Shown in pieces: positions 54,369 through 63,489 of a stretch of DNA of 64,000 nucleotides. The position numbers and the translations under genes are program-made. Each line of letters begins with the position of its first letter. Position 1 is the stretch's first letter. This DNA comes from Pseudomonadota bacterium. Its GTDB lineage: Bacteria > Pseudomonadota > Gammaproteobacteria > Burkholderiales > Methylophilaceae. The stretch spans positions 1 through 64,000 of the forward strand of contig JAKQIT010000088.1 of assembly GCA_029556915.1 (NCBI GenBank). The letters are read 5' to 3'. The notes under the pieces are model-generated. The model searched no databases. It was given only the letters and a program-made list of their open reading frames with translations, and was not told the DNA's origin.

Positions 54369-54749
54369 ATGAAAAACACACAAAAAGCATTATTAGTATC
54401 AGTAGGCGCAGCATTTGCACTTTCAGTGGCAGCGCCTGTCATGGCAGTTGAGAATCCATTTGCGCTCAAAACATTATCTTCAGGTTACCAAGTGGCGGAT
54501 AATCACGATACAAAAATGAAAGATGGCAAATGTGGCACTGGCAAATGTGGTGCTAATAAAAAATCTAAAGATGGCTCATGCCACCATGACAAAGCCAAAG
54601 AAGGCTCATGTAGCCATGATAAAGCCAAAGAGGGTTCATGCAGTCACGATAAGGCAAAAGAAGGTTCATGCTCAGCAGAGAAAATGAAAGAGGGCTCTTG
54701 TTCTGCTGAAAAAATGAAAGAAGGTAGCTGTGGTGGTGAGAAAAAATAA
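54369..54749 (+). CDS. hvfA: HvfA-like secreted Cys-rich RiPP precursor (candidate oxazolone/thioamide metallophore)
   Basis: 126 residues. A Sec signal (about 1-26, ending PVMA) is followed by a short linker and a core from about residue 55 with eight Cys: two GKCG motifs, one DGSC and five EGSC, set in near-identical 10-residue units such as HDKAKEGSCS. HvfA family peptides carry EGKCG motifs whose Cys are turned into oxazolone/thioamide copper ligands by HvfB-HvfC. Here Ser replaces Lys before most Cys. The next two genes encode the matching enzyme and partner. AAAGGA upstream supports the start. Modification and metal are inferred. Confidence 0.82.
   Translation: MKNTQKALLVSVGAAFALSVAAPVMAVENPFALKTLSSGYQVADNHDTKMKDGKCGTGKCGANKKSKDGSCHHDKAKEGSCSHDKAKEGSCSHDKAKEGSCSAEKMKEGSCSAEKMKEGSCGGEKK
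54571..54740 (+). repeat. In-frame 30-bp tandem repeats in the hvfA core
   Basis: Five full and one partial 30-bp unit, each encoding ten residues with one EGSC or DGSC. Units 1-3 (HDKAK type) and 4-5 (AEKMK type) are most alike within each group, which suggests stepwise local duplication. Confidence 0.85.
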
Positions 54750-54776
54750 TTTCACATGGCTGATTGAAGTAGCCTT

Positions 54777-55628
54777 GTGGCATTATTAAGCAACATTCAA
54801 GGCGTGGGTTTGGGGTTAAAGCGTGAGCTGATACCTCAAATCCAAACGCTTTATGGCGAAGAAGTCATTCGCAATATCAACTTTCTAGAAATCGCTCCCG
54901 AAAATTGGATTAACGTAGGTGGAAAATATAAAGACCAGCTGGATTGGTTTTTAGCACGTTACCCTATCATTTGTCATGGGCTTTGTCTTTCACTCGGTGG
55001 TTTAGAGCCACTCAATGTGGCCTTTATCAAGCAAGTCAAAGAATTTTTGCGCCAACATGAAATCCCCCTTTATACAGAACACTTAAGTTTTTGCAGTGAC
55101 GGTGGCTATTTGTATGACTTATTGCCAATTCCCTTTACTGAAGAGGCGGTGCATTATGTAGCGCAGCGTATTAAGCAAACCCAAGATATTCTGGGTCAGC
55201 AAATTGGCATTGAGAATGCCTCCAGCTATGTGGCCGCCCCAGTTTCTGAAATGGACGAACTCACTTTTCTTAAGGCGGTGATTGAAGAAGCCGATTGCTT
55301 GCTACATTTAGACATCAATAATATTTACGTAAACAGCGTGAATTTTAACTACGATCCACATCTGCTCTTGCGCGGGATTCCAAGCGAGCGGATTGTCTAT
55401 GCGCATGTAGCTGGGCATTATCAGGAGTCGCCAAATTTATTGGTGGATACGCATGGTGAAAATATAATTGACCCTGTATGGCAACTGCTTGAAGCAGCCT
55501 ACAAGCAATTTGGTGTATTTCCCACTTTGCTTGAGCGTGATTTAAACATTCCACCACTCACCACGCTCATGGCAGAGGTTGATAAAATCGCGAGTATTCA
55601 GCAAAAGTACTCGCTGAATCATGGCTGA
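54777..55628 (+). CDS. hvfB: HvfB-like DUF692 multinuclear non-heme iron (MNIO) RiPP enzyme
   Basis: 283 residues, starting at GTG 54777, 27 bases after the precursor gene. TIM-barrel DUF692 with the expected metal-ligand motifs in order: FLEIAPENWIN near residue 36, CHGLCLSLGG near residue 66, YTEHLSFCSDGG near residue 97, GIENASSY, LHLDINNIYVNSVNFNYDPH near residue 180, HVAGH and DTHGENI near residue 223. MNIO enzymes use two or three irons and oxygen to modify Cys in peptides. Overlap of 8 bases with the DUF2063 gene shows coupling. The substrate is presumably the neighbouring Cys-rich peptide. Confidence 0.88.
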   Translation: MALLSNIQGVGLGLKRELIPQIQTLYGEEVIRNINFLEIAPENWINVGGKYKDQLDWFLARYPIICHGLCLSLGGLEPLNVAFIKQVKEFLRQHEIPLYTEHLSFCSDGGYLYDLLPIPFTEEAVHYVAQRIKQTQDILGQQIGIENASSYVAAPVSEMDELTFLKAVIEEADCLLHLDINNIYVNSVNFNYDPHLLLRGIPSERIVYAHVAGHYQESPNLLVDTHGENIIDPVWQLLEAAYKQFGVFPTLLERDLNIPPLTTLMAEVDKIASIQQKYSLNHG

Positions 55629-56409
55629 TATGATGAAAACCGCAGCGTCTAAAATACAAGAACCTAGTTTTCAAGCATATCAACGTGCATTTACCCAGCA
55701 TATTCGCGACCCAAAAGCGCATTCGCGACCCCCAAACGTCCCTGCAAAGCGCATGGCGATATACACTGAAATCGTCTATAACAATATTGACAGCACCCTA
55801 TCTGCTTGTTTTCCTGTAGCAAAAAGCTTGCTTAGCGCAAAAAAGTGGCAGGTGCTGGTGCGCAGTTTTATGGCTGACTATCGCGCGAGCACCCCTTTTT
55901 TTAGAGAAATTTCTCAGCAGTTTTTACAGCATTTAGCGGCAATGGAAACAACAAAGCTAAAGTTGCCAGAATTTTTGCCTAGTTTATTGCACTATGAATG
56001 GGTAGAGCTAGCATTGTCTGTGCTTGATGTGGCGGTTGCGGATAACGCGCCACAAGATGTTTTACTCGCGCCATTAATCCTCAACCCAGCGCTATATTTA
56101 TTGCAATATGCTTATCCCGTGCATCAAATATCTGTGGATTTTCAGCCAAAAAAACCCGCCAAAATGCCCACGTATTTATTGGTCTTTAGAAACGCCAATC
56201 ATCAAATACAATTTATAGAACTTAACCCGATTACGTTTCAGCTTGCGAGCATATTGCAAAACGCAAGCCTGACGGGTGAGCAAGTTTTGCAAAAATTAGC
56301 CGCTCAAAATCCACAAATTACCCCTGAAGTTGTACTGCAATTTGGTGCACAAACACTTGCCGAACTCGCTAAAAAAGAAGTGATTTTTAGTACAAAAAAA
56401 GCCCAATAA
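55621..56409 (+). CDS. hvfC: HvfC-like DUF2063 partner protein of the MNIO enzyme
   Basis: 262 residues. N-terminal DUF2063 helical domain (about 10-120): SFQAYQRAFTQHIRDP, RMAIYTEIVYNNIDSTLSAC, then FPVAKSLL and STPFFREISQQFLQHL. The C-terminal half is a beta-rich domain resembling a RiPP recognition element. It binds the precursor and delivers it to HvfB. Last gene of the cluster: the DoxX-like hvfD of Haemophilus is absent. A short hairpin overlaps its stop codon. Confidence 0.85.
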   Translation: MADMMKTAASKIQEPSFQAYQRAFTQHIRDPKAHSRPPNVPAKRMAIYTEIVYNNIDSTLSACFPVAKSLLSAKKWQVLVRSFMADYRASTPFFREISQQFLQHLAAMETTKLKLPEFLPSLLHYEWVELALSVLDVAVADNAPQDVLLAPLILNPALYLLQYAYPVHQISVDFQPKKPAKMPTYLLVFRNANHQIQFIELNPITFQLASILQNASLTGEQVLQKLAAQNPQITPEVVLQFGAQTLAELAKKEVIFSTKKAQ

Positions 56410-56420
56410 ATGGGCGTTAT
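56394..56420 (+). terminator. Weak terminator at the end of hvfC
   Basis: Stem GCCCA (56401-56405) with TGGGC (56411-56415), flanked by A's 5' and GTTATTTT 3'. The stem is short and includes the stop codon, so efficiency is doubtful. Confidence 0.4.
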
Positions 56421-56435
56421 TTTACAGATATCAAT

Positions 56436-56506
56436 TCAGCACCTCTGTAAGCCAGTATCCATGAGGCTTCCAGAGGCATAAAAATCTCTCGAGAGATTTT
56501 ATAGCA
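56436..56506 (-). repeat. Dispersed hairpin repeat, copy 7
   Basis: Core CCTCTGTAAGCC-loop-GGCTTCCAGAGG, then ATAAAAATCTCTCGAGAGATTTTA, where the tail has become a palindrome of its own. Located between the convergent hvfC and DUF1289 genes. Confidence 0.8.
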
Positions 56507-56570
56507 AAAATAAAACTTATTTTAACGCATCAAAATCGGCTGGTGAGTGCCATTAAATTAGCAAGGAATG

Positions 56571-56762
56571 CTAATCAAAACTATCATTCATTCGCGTATC
56601 TAGCGCACGTAAAACCGCAATCTTTTCGGCATTGGTTTTATCCCACCAATTTTTTATTTCATCAGCAGTACGGTAGCAACCCAAGCAAAAACCCGTAGCT
56701 TCATCTAAAGTGCACACCCCAACACAGGGGCTTTCAACTTCTTGATCTGTTTCGTTCGACAT
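56571..56762 (-). CDS. DUF1289 family Fe-S-type small protein
   Basis: 63 residues. The four-Cys pattern SPCVGVCTLDEATGFCLGC near residue 11-29, followed by YRTADEIKNWW, defines DUF1289, a common proteobacterial family of unknown function. It starts 25 bases after secA on the same strand, so it is probably co-transcribed. Repeat copy 7 lies beyond its 3' end. Confidence 0.88.
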   Translation of the reverse strand: MSNETDQEVESPCVGVCTLDEATGFCLGCYRTADEIKNWWDKTNAEKIAVLRALDTRMNDSFD

Positions 56763-56787
56763 GATTAAAGTTTCACTTAACTTTTAA

Positions 56788-59514
56788 TTAACTTAACTGG
56801 CCATGGCAACTTTTATATTTTTTGCCAGAACCGCATGGACATGGGTCATTTCGACCAACTTTAACCCCTTCGCGAATAATCGGCTCGCCTTTGGCTAACT
56901 TCACCGCTTCGTCATCTGTTGGATTTGCAAGGGCTTCATCAAAGTCCGCATGTTGATAGTGGACGTTTTCAACCGCTACAGGCTGTTCTACAGCTTCAAC
57001 ATCTGCTTCTGTTTTAACTTGTACCAACATAGTGATTTTAGTCACTTCGGCTTTTACTGTGTTGAGCAAGCCTTCAAAAAGCTGAAAGGCTTCACGCTTG
57101 TATTCCTGCTTAGGATTTTTTTGCGCATATGAGCGTAAATGGATGCCTTGGCGTAGGTGATCTAGCGCTGCTAAATGCTCACGCCAGTGATTGTCCAAAC
57201 TTTGCAACATGACGGAACGTTCAAACTGACGCATCACGTCTGGGCTCGCTAGCTGCTCTTTTTCAGAATAGGCTTTATTGGCGGCCTCAATCACGCGTTC
57301 GCGCAAAGTTTCTTCATGCAAATCTGGATTATCTTCAAGCATTTGTTGCAAAGGTAAATCTAGATTGGCTTCTGATTTGAGTTCTCGTTCTAAGCTTGGC
57401 ACATCCCATTGTTCTTCAACCGAGCCGGGTGGAATATGCGTAGCTATCGTGCTGGTGAGCACATCTTCACGCATGGCTTGAATGGTTTCACCCACGTCGG
57501 CGGCCTCTAGCAATTCATTACGTTGCTCGTAAATCACTTTTCGTTGGTCGTTGGCAACATCATCAAACTCAAGTAACTGTTTGCGAATATCAAAGTTGCG
57601 ACCTTCAACCTTGCGTTGTGCGTTTTCAATCGCACGGGTCACCCACGGATGCTCAATCGCTTCACCTTCAGGCATATTGAGTTTTTCCATGATGGCAGAA
57701 ACGCGGTCTGAGGCAAAAATACGCAGCAGTTGGTCTTCAAGTGAAAGATAAAAACGGCTTGAACCGACGTCACCCTGACGTCCAGAGCGACCACGTAATT
57801 GATTATCTACGCGGCGAGACTCATGGCGCTCGGTACCCGCAATATGCAAGCCCCCAGCGGCCAATACTGCATCGTGGCGTTGTTGCCATTCCGCCTTAAG
57901 TTGTGCGATTTTGGTTTCTTTTTGAGTGTCTGATAGCGATTCATCATGCTTCACCGCTTCAATATCCGTTTCAGGGTTGCCACCCAACACAATATCGGTA
58001 CCACGGCCTGCCATATTGGTGGCAATTGTAATCACACCGGGGCGACCCGCTTGCGCAATCACATGTGCTTCACGTTCATGCTGTTTGGCGTTTAATACTT
58101 GATGCTCGAGTTTTTCAGCATTGAGTAAATTTGAAATAATTTCCGAATTTTCAATGGATGTGGTGCCCACTAACACTGGCTGACCACGACTTTGGCAATC
58201 TTTAATGTCTAAAATCACCGCCGCATATTTTTCTGCCGTAGTGCGGAAAACCTTATCCATATTGTCTTTACGCAACATAGGGCGGTGGGTTGGAATGACC
58301 ACTGTTTCTAGTCCATAAATTTGGTTAAATTCATAAGCTTCTGTATCGGCAGTGCCCGTCATTCCCGATAGTTTTTTGTACATACGGAAGTAGTTTTGGA
58401 ACGTGATAGATGCCAAGGTTTGGTTTTCTTTTTGAATTTCCACACCTTCTTTGGCTTCTACCGCTTGATGCAAGCCGTCTGACCAGCGGCGACCAGGCAT
58501 CATACGGCCGTTAATCTCGTCCACAATGATAATTTCGCCATCGCGCACTACATAATGTTGGTCGCGATGATAGAGATTTTGCGCACGCAAAGAAGCATAC
58601 AAATGATGCACTAATGTAATATTGGCAGCATCGTATAAGCTGCTTCCAGCCGGCAGCATGCCTGAAGATTCAAGCAAATTTTCTGCGTGTTCGTGGCCCT
58701 GCTCAGACAGGATAACGTTGTGGCCTTTTTCATCCACCCAGAAATCTCCCGCACCATCTTCAACCTCTTGCTTGGTGAGTTTGCCAGCAATGGCGTTAAT
58801 TTGGTTATAAAGCGCAGTGCTGTTATCTGCTTGCCCAGAAATAATGAGTGGTGTGCGGGCCTCATCAATCAAAATGGAGTCCACTTCATCGACCAAAGCG
58901 AAGCTTAGGCCGCGCTGCACACGTGCTTCGCGCTCATGCACCATATTGTCACGCAAGTAATCAAAGCCGTATTCGTTATTGGTGCCGTAGGTAATGTCGG
59001 CGGCGTAGGCTTCACGTTTTAGCTCATTGGGCATTTGCGATAAATTGATACCCACGCTTAAGCCTAAGAAATTGTAGAGTTTACCCATCCACTCTGCATC
59101 ACGTTTGGCGAGGTAATCGTTCACAGTCACCACATGTACGCCTTTACCTGCAATTGCGTTGAGGTAAACTGGCAAAGTTGCAACCAGCGTTTTACCTTCA
59201 CCCGTACGCATTTCAGCGATTTTGCCAGCGTTCAGTACCATGCCACCTATCATTTGCACATCAAAATGGCGCATGCCCAGTGCACGCACGCCACCTTCGC
59301 GCACCACGGCAAAAGCTTCAGGCAATAATTGCTCTAGTGTTTCGCCATTTTGAAAGCGTTGTTTAAATTCTGCTGTTTTAGCCCTAAGTTCATCGTCGCT
59401 CAAAGCTTGCATAGCGGGTTCTAATGCATTGATTTTTTGAACTTTTTGTGAGTATTGTTTAACGAGCCTATCATTACGACTGCCAAATATTTTTTTGAAC
59501 AACGAAGAAATCAT
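56788..59514 (-). CDS. secA: Preprotein translocase ATPase SecA
   Basis: 908 residues, full length. Walker [18 protein letters not shown] near residue 102, [19 protein letters not shown] near residue 208, [10 protein letters not shown] near residue 510, and the C-terminal zinc-binding [17 protein letters not shown] that contacts SecB. It drives export through SecYEG. Encoded on the strand opposite to the dcw cluster. Confidence 0.97.
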   Translation of the reverse strand: MISSLFKKIFGSRNDRLVKQYSQKVQKINALEPAMQALSDDELRAKTAEFKQRFQNGETLEQLLPEAFAVVREGGVRALGMRHFDVQMIGGMVLNAGKIAEMRTGEGKTLVATLPVYLNAIAGKGVHVVTVNDYLAKRDAEWMGKLYNFLGLSVGINLSQMPNELKREAYAADITYGTNNEYGFDYLRDNMVHEREARVQRGLSFALVDEVDSILIDEARTPLIISGQADNSTALYNQINAIAGKLTKQEVEDGAGDFWVDEKGHNVILSEQGHEHAENLLESSGMLPAGSSLYDAANITLVHHLYASLRAQNLYHRDQHYVVRDGEIIIVDEINGRMMPGRRWSDGLHQAVEAKEGVEIQKENQTLASITFQNYFRMYKKLSGMTGTADTEAYEFNQIYGLETVVIPTHRPMLRKDNMDKVFRTTAEKYAAVILDIKDCQSRGQPVLVGTTSIENSEIISNLLNAEKLEHQVLNAKQHEREAHVIAQAGRPGVITIATNMAGRGTDIVLGGNPETDIEAVKHDESLSDTQKETKIAQLKAEWQQRHDAVLAAGGLHIAGTERHESRRVDNQLRGRSGRQGDVGSSRFYLSLEDQLLRIFASDRVSAIMEKLNMPEGEAIEHPWVTRAIENAQRKVEGRNFDIRKQLLEFDDVANDQRKVIYEQRNELLEAADVGETIQAMREDVLTSTIATHIPPGSVEEQWDVPSLERELKSEANLDLPLQQMLEDNPDLHEETLRERVIEAANKAYSEKEQLASPDVMRQFERSVMLQSLDNHWREHLAALDHLRQGIHLRSYAQKNPKQEYKREAFQLFEGLLNTVKAEVTKITMLVQVKTEADVEAVEQPVAVENVHYQHADFDEALANPTDDEAVKLAKGEPIIREGVKVGRNDPCPCGSGKKYKSCHGQLS

Positions 59515-59610
59515 GAAGTATGGCGCTTTCCGCTTTACAAGGATAAAAGACTTTTAAATGAGGGTAATAAAATTATTTGTGATTAAATGATTGGGTTGAA
59601 ATTTTAAAAT

Positions 59611-60549
59611 TCAACCCCCAGCTTTCAAGTATTGTCTTGGGTCTAGCGCATTGCCATTGAGCCTAATTTCATAATGCAAATGCGGCCCTGTTGAGCGCCC
59701 TGTGCTACCCATTTCAGCAATCACTTGGCCCTTTTCAACACGCTCACCCGCTTTAACTAATAGTTTTGAGTTGTGTGCGTAGCGTGTTTCTAAACCAGCA
59801 CCATGCTCAATTTTTAGTAGTTTACCATAACCCGCTGACTCTTCCGAAGTTGAGACAATACCGCCAGCAGCTGCGTAAATCAGCGTCCCAGTAGGCGCAG
59901 GGAAATCTAAACCCTCATGAAAAGCATTTTCACCTGTAAATGGATCAGAGCGCCAGCCATAACTGGATGAGCGATAAGCTACCGCCACAGGGCTACTGTT
60001 AGGCAACATGTCTTTAAGCACGCTTTGTTGCAAAATTTTAGCTTCTACTTTACCCAAGTAATCGGTATTGAATTGAATTTTTTCAGTAAGTTCTGCAATA
60101 CTTTTTTGCAAATCATCTTCAGTCATGGGGTTGGCCAGAGGCGCTAGTGGCGGGTTTAGTATGAGTGGGCCACCTTTGCCATCTAACTTCACCTGTTTAT
60201 CTGCATTAGCTTTACTTTCAGTTGGTGAGACGGGTTGAGAAGCAGATTTTTCACCCGCCAGCTTGGCTAGGCGCTCGCTTTGGGCATCTAAACGCATCAT
60301 ACGGGCTTGCATTTCGCCTAGTTGTACAGCGTAAGCATCCAAATGTTTTTGAGAGTGGTTAAAGGAAAAACGCAGTTGTTTGGGAATCAGCGAGTTGCCG
60401 CTCTTCTGTGCGGTGGCTTCCTGTGGCACAATAAACAACAATGTGAGCAACACTGGCACCGCAACCAAAGCAAGTGTAATCAGGGCGACTTGCCAAGTGG
60501 ATAGCGTTCTGGCCTTTGCCATGTTGTTTGAAACAAAAATGATGTTCAT
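59611..60549 (-). CDS. M23 family metallopeptidase (LytM domain)
   Basis: 312 residues. One N-terminal membrane helix (about 17-40), a coiled-coil stretch, then a LytM domain with zinc ligands in FHEGLDFPAPTG near residue 211 and GPHLHYEIRLNG near residue 285. It is a peptidoglycan endopeptidase or an amidase activator. Position next to secA is common in betaproteobacteria. It faces away from the DciA-like gene with a 38-bp gap. Confidence 0.9.
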   Translation of the reverse strand: MNIIFVSNNMAKARTLSTWQVALITLALVAVPVLLTLLFIVPQEATAQKSGNSLIPKQLRFSFNHSQKHLDAYAVQLGEMQARMMRLDAQSERLAKLAGEKSASQPVSPTESKANADKQVKLDGKGGPLILNPPLAPLANPMTEDDLQKSIAELTEKIQFNTDYLGKVEAKILQQSVLKDMLPNSSPVAVAYRSSSYGWRSDPFTGENAFHEGLDFPAPTGTLIYAAAGGIVSTSEESAGYGKLLKIEHGAGLETRYAHNSKLLVKAGERVEKGQVIAEMGSTGRSTGPHLHYEIRLNGNALDPRQYLKAGG

Positions 60550-60587
60550 AATTTAGTCACTTTTAACGCAACGAATTGACATAAGCC

Positions 60588-61004
60588 ATGCGCCAGTTAA
60601 ATACTTTGCTCCGTCAGCCTGAACTCAATACGCTGACCAAACAAGCAAAACAAGCCGCCACAGCACAAGCTTTATGGCAAACTGTTGCCCCTATCGAAAT
60701 AGCGCGATTTAGTCATGCTATTGGTGTTAAAAGTCAACAATTACTATTGTTTGCTGACAATAACGCTGTGGCTGCCAAAATTAAGCTTTTGTTGCCTAGC
60801 TTGTTGATTCAGCTTGAAAAGCAAGGCTGTGAAGTTACTGCAATTCGCGTAAAAGTGCAAGTAAAATCTACCCCACAACCGCCCAAAAAAGCGACTAAAA
60901 AACTCAGCAGTAAGGCTGCGGTGAATATTAAACATTTGGCTGAAAAGTACGCTGGTTCGCCATTGGGGGATGCGTTAGCAAGGCTAGCCGATAGGGCAAA
61001 TTAA
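60588..61004 (+). CDS. DUF721/DciA-like protein
   Basis: 138 residues. The N-terminal domain LWQTVAPIEIARFSHAIGVK near residue 31, then LLLFADNNAVAAKIKLLLPS, matches DUF721, which includes the DnaB helicase operator DciA. The C-terminal part is Lys-rich and followed by AEKYAGSPLGDALARLA. A role in helicase loading is inferred from the family. It lies divergent to the M23 gene. Confidence 0.75.
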   Translation: MRQLNTLLRQPELNTLTKQAKQAATAQALWQTVAPIEIARFSHAIGVKSQQLLLFADNNAVAAKIKLLLPSLLIQLEKQGCEVTAIRVKVQVKSTPQPPKKATKKLSSKAAVNIKHLAEKYAGSPLGDALARLADRAN

Positions 61005-61211
61005 CTGTTTTTTCAGCGCATCATACATCCTCAAAAATAACGCTTACTCGGCATTTAAAAAGATTGTGAGCGACGCATAATGGTGTAATAATGCGTCATT
61101 GTTACCAATTATTTACATTTTAATTTCTCGGTAGCTTTATAAAGTTTTTGTTCAGGCTTGGTTCTAGTTCGTACTTGTTTTTAATAAAATTTAGTTGATT
61201 AGGGAGAGATT

Positions 61212-63245
61212 ATGCCAGTTGAATTGATGTTAATCATAGGCGCTGCGGTGCTTGCAGTGCTCTATGGGTTAGTAATGAGTAAATGGATTACTGGGTTGCC
61301 AGCAGGTAATGCACGTATGCAAGAAATTGCGGGTGCAATTCAGCAAGGAGCAGCGGCCTACTTAGCTCGGCAATATAAAACGATTGCAATTGTTGGGGTG
61401 GTGCTTGCGGCATTGATATGGTGGCAACTTGGGGCTAATACCGCTGTAGGATTTATTATCGGGGCAGTTTTATCAGGGGCTTGTGGCTTTATTGGCATGA
61501 AGGTTTCTGTAAAAGCCAATGTACGCACCGCACAAGCTGCAACGCACGGTATTGTGCAAGCGTTTGATGTGGCCTTTAAGGGGGGCGCGATTACTGGCAT
61601 GCTGGTGGTAGGCTTGGGCTTATTAGGCGTGGCTGGTTTTTACTGGTTTTTAGGTGGACAAAGAGATACCGACTTAAATCCGCTGATTGGTTTAGCGTTT
61701 GGTTCATCCCTTATTTCAATTTTCGCGCGTTTGGGTGGCGGTATTTTCACAAAAGGTGCAGACGTTGGGGCCGATTTGGTGGGTAAGGTTGAAGCGGGAA
61801 TTCCTGAAGATGACCCTCGCAACCCAGCGGTGATTGCAGATAACGTAGGCGACAACGTAGGCGATTGCGCGGGTATGGCGGCTGACTTATTTGAAACTTA
61901 TGCAGTCACTTTAATTGCCACCATGGTGCTCGGTAGCTTGATGACTGAAAATGCGGGCAATAATACGATTATTTATCCGTTGTTATTGGGTGCAGTCTCA
62001 ATTATTGCCTCCATTATTGGCTGCTTTTTTGTTAAAGCCTCTGCAGGTACAAAAAATGTGATGCCAGCCTTATATCGCGGGCTAGCAGTTGCAGGCTTAT
62101 TATCTTTAGGTGCATTTTATTTTGTATCGCACCAAATGTTTCCAGAAGGGTTCAATCATGCGCCTAGCTTAGTGTCTTCAGCCAATGCCTTGTTTGGCGC
62201 TTGTGCGGTTGGCTTGGTATTAACTGCGGCATTAGTTTGGATTACCGAATACTACACAAGTACTGAATATGCGCCTGTTAAGCACATTGCGCAGGCTTCA
62301 ACCACTGGTCATGCTACAAATATCATTGCAGGTATTGGTATTTCAATGAAATCTACTGCATTGCCAGTGATTTGTGTGTGTATTGCAATCTTAGTGGCTT
62401 ACAAATTGGCTGGCTTATACGGTATTGCCATTGCAGCAACTTCTATGTTGAGTATGGCCGGCATTATTGTGGCCCTTGATGCTTATGGCCCTATTACTGA
62501 TAACGCGGGCGGTATTGCGGAAATGGCTGGTTTGCCAGCTGAAGTGCGCGATGTGACTGATCCATTAGATGCGGTTGGTAATACGACTAAAGCAGTTACT
62601 AAAGGTTATGCGATTGGTTCTGCTGGTTTGGCGGCGCTAGTGTTATTTTCAGATTACACGCACAAACTAGACGGCATGGGTATTGCCGCTTCATTTGATT
62701 TAAACGACCCAAAATTAGTTGTCGGCCTATTTATTGGCGGTATGATTCCATTCTTATTCGCTTCAATGGCGATGGAAGCAGTCGGACGTGCGGCAGGCAG
62801 CGTGGTTGAAGAAGTGCGTCGTCAGTTCCGTGAAATCAAAGGCATTATGGAGGGCACCACCAAGCCGGAATACGGCAAAGCAGTAGATATGCTCACTATT
62901 GCTGCTATTAAAGAAATGATGTTGCCATCACTCTTGCCAGTCGCAGTGCCGATTTTGGTGGGCTTGTTGCTTGGCCCAGTGGCTTTAGGTGGACTGCTCA
63001 TGGGGACTATTGTGACAGGTTTATTTGTGGCAATATCCATGTGTACAGGCGGCGGCGCGTGGGATAACGCTAAAAAATACATCGAAGATGGACATTTTGG
63101 TGGTAAGGGTTCTGAGGCGCACAAAGCAGCTGTGACTGGTGATACCGTAGGCGACCCTTACAAAGATACGGCTGGCCCAGCGGTAAACCCATTGATTAAA
63201 ATTATTAACATTGTGGCGTTGCTAATTGTGCCATTGTTAACTTAG
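61212..63245 (+). CDS. hppA: K+-independent membrane-bound H+-pyrophosphatase
   Basis: 677 residues with about 16 membrane helices. Pyrophosphate and Mg binding motifs: [20 protein letters not shown] near residue 183, then [20 protein letters not shown], and the C-terminal [20 protein letters not shown]. In [17 protein letters not shown] near residue 455 the Lys and Thr stand where K+-dependent enzymes have Ala, the established marker of K+-independent H+ pumps. It couples pyrophosphate hydrolysis to proton export. AGGGAGAG upstream supports the start; a terminator follows. Confidence 0.95.
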   Translation: MPVELMLIIGAAVLAVLYGLVMSKWITGLPAGNARMQEIAGAIQQGAAAYLARQYKTIAIVGVVLAALIWWQLGANTAVGFIIGAVLSGACGFIGMKVSVKANVRTAQAATHGIVQAFDVAFKGGAITGMLVVGLGLLGVAGFYWFLGGQRDTDLNPLIGLAFGSSLISIFARLGGGIFTKGADVGADLVGKVEAGIPEDDPRNPAVIADNVGDNVGDCAGMAADLFETYAVTLIATMVLGSLMTENAGNNTIIYPLLLGAVSIIASIIGCFFVKASAGTKNVMPALYRGLAVAGLLSLGAFYFVSHQMFPEGFNHAPSLVSSANALFGACAVGLVLTAALVWITEYYTSTEYAPVKHIAQASTTGHATNIIAGIGISMKSTALPVICVCIAILVAYKLAGLYGIAIAATSMLSMAGIIVALDAYGPITDNAGGIAEMAGLPAEVRDVTDPLDAVGNTTKAVTKGYAIGSAGLAALVLFSDYTHKLDGMGIAASFDLNDPKLVVGLFIGGMIPFLFASMAMEAVGRAAGSVVEEVRRQFREIKGIMEGTTKPEYGKAVDMLTIAAIKEMMLPSLLPVAVPILVGLLLGPVALGGLLMGTIVTGLFVAISMCTGGGAWDNAKKYIEDGHFGGKGSEAHKAAVTGDTVGDPYKDTAGPAVNPLIKIINIVALLIVPLLT

Positions 63246-63265
63246 AGTTTTGCATTAAGTAAAAG

Positions 63266-63298
63266 GCGACCCATCTTAAAAAATGGGTCGCTTTTTTT
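63266..63298 (+). terminator. Rho-independent terminator after hppA
   Basis: Stem GCGACCCAT (63266-63274) with ATGGGTCGC (63283-63291), 8-nt loop, then seven T's. Confidence 0.88.
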
Positions 63299-63367
63299 AT
63301 GGAAAAAACAATCTGGCTTATATTTAAAATAAAGAAAATTTTTAGTTAAATATGCTCTAAAATAACA

Positions 63368-63446
63368 GTATCTTCTTTTTAATGCGCTGGAAGCCGCATA
63401 AAATAAGGCTTGCAGAGGCAATGTTTTTTCTCGGGCACTTTTATGG
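63368..63446 (+). repeat. Dispersed hairpin repeat, copy 8
   Basis: TTCTTTTTAATGCGCTGGAA, then GCC-loop GCATAAAATAA-GGCTTGCAGAGGCA and the tail TTTTTTCTCGGGCACTTTT. Same orientation as copies 1 and 6. It lies between the hppA terminator and the VIT/CCC1 gene start. Confidence 0.8.
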
Positions 63447-63489
63447 GTATTATTTTTTCGTGTTGTTAAAAATTTTATAGGAATCATTT

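Noticed and set aside
54571-54740. Regular 30-bp repeats considered as CRISPR
   Set aside because: Units are contiguous with no spacers and keep one reading frame with protein-level selection.
61072-61097. 7-bp inverted repeat with 12-nt loop upstream of hppA
   Set aside because: Short stem, no T run and no adjacent promoter match; not distinguishable from chance.
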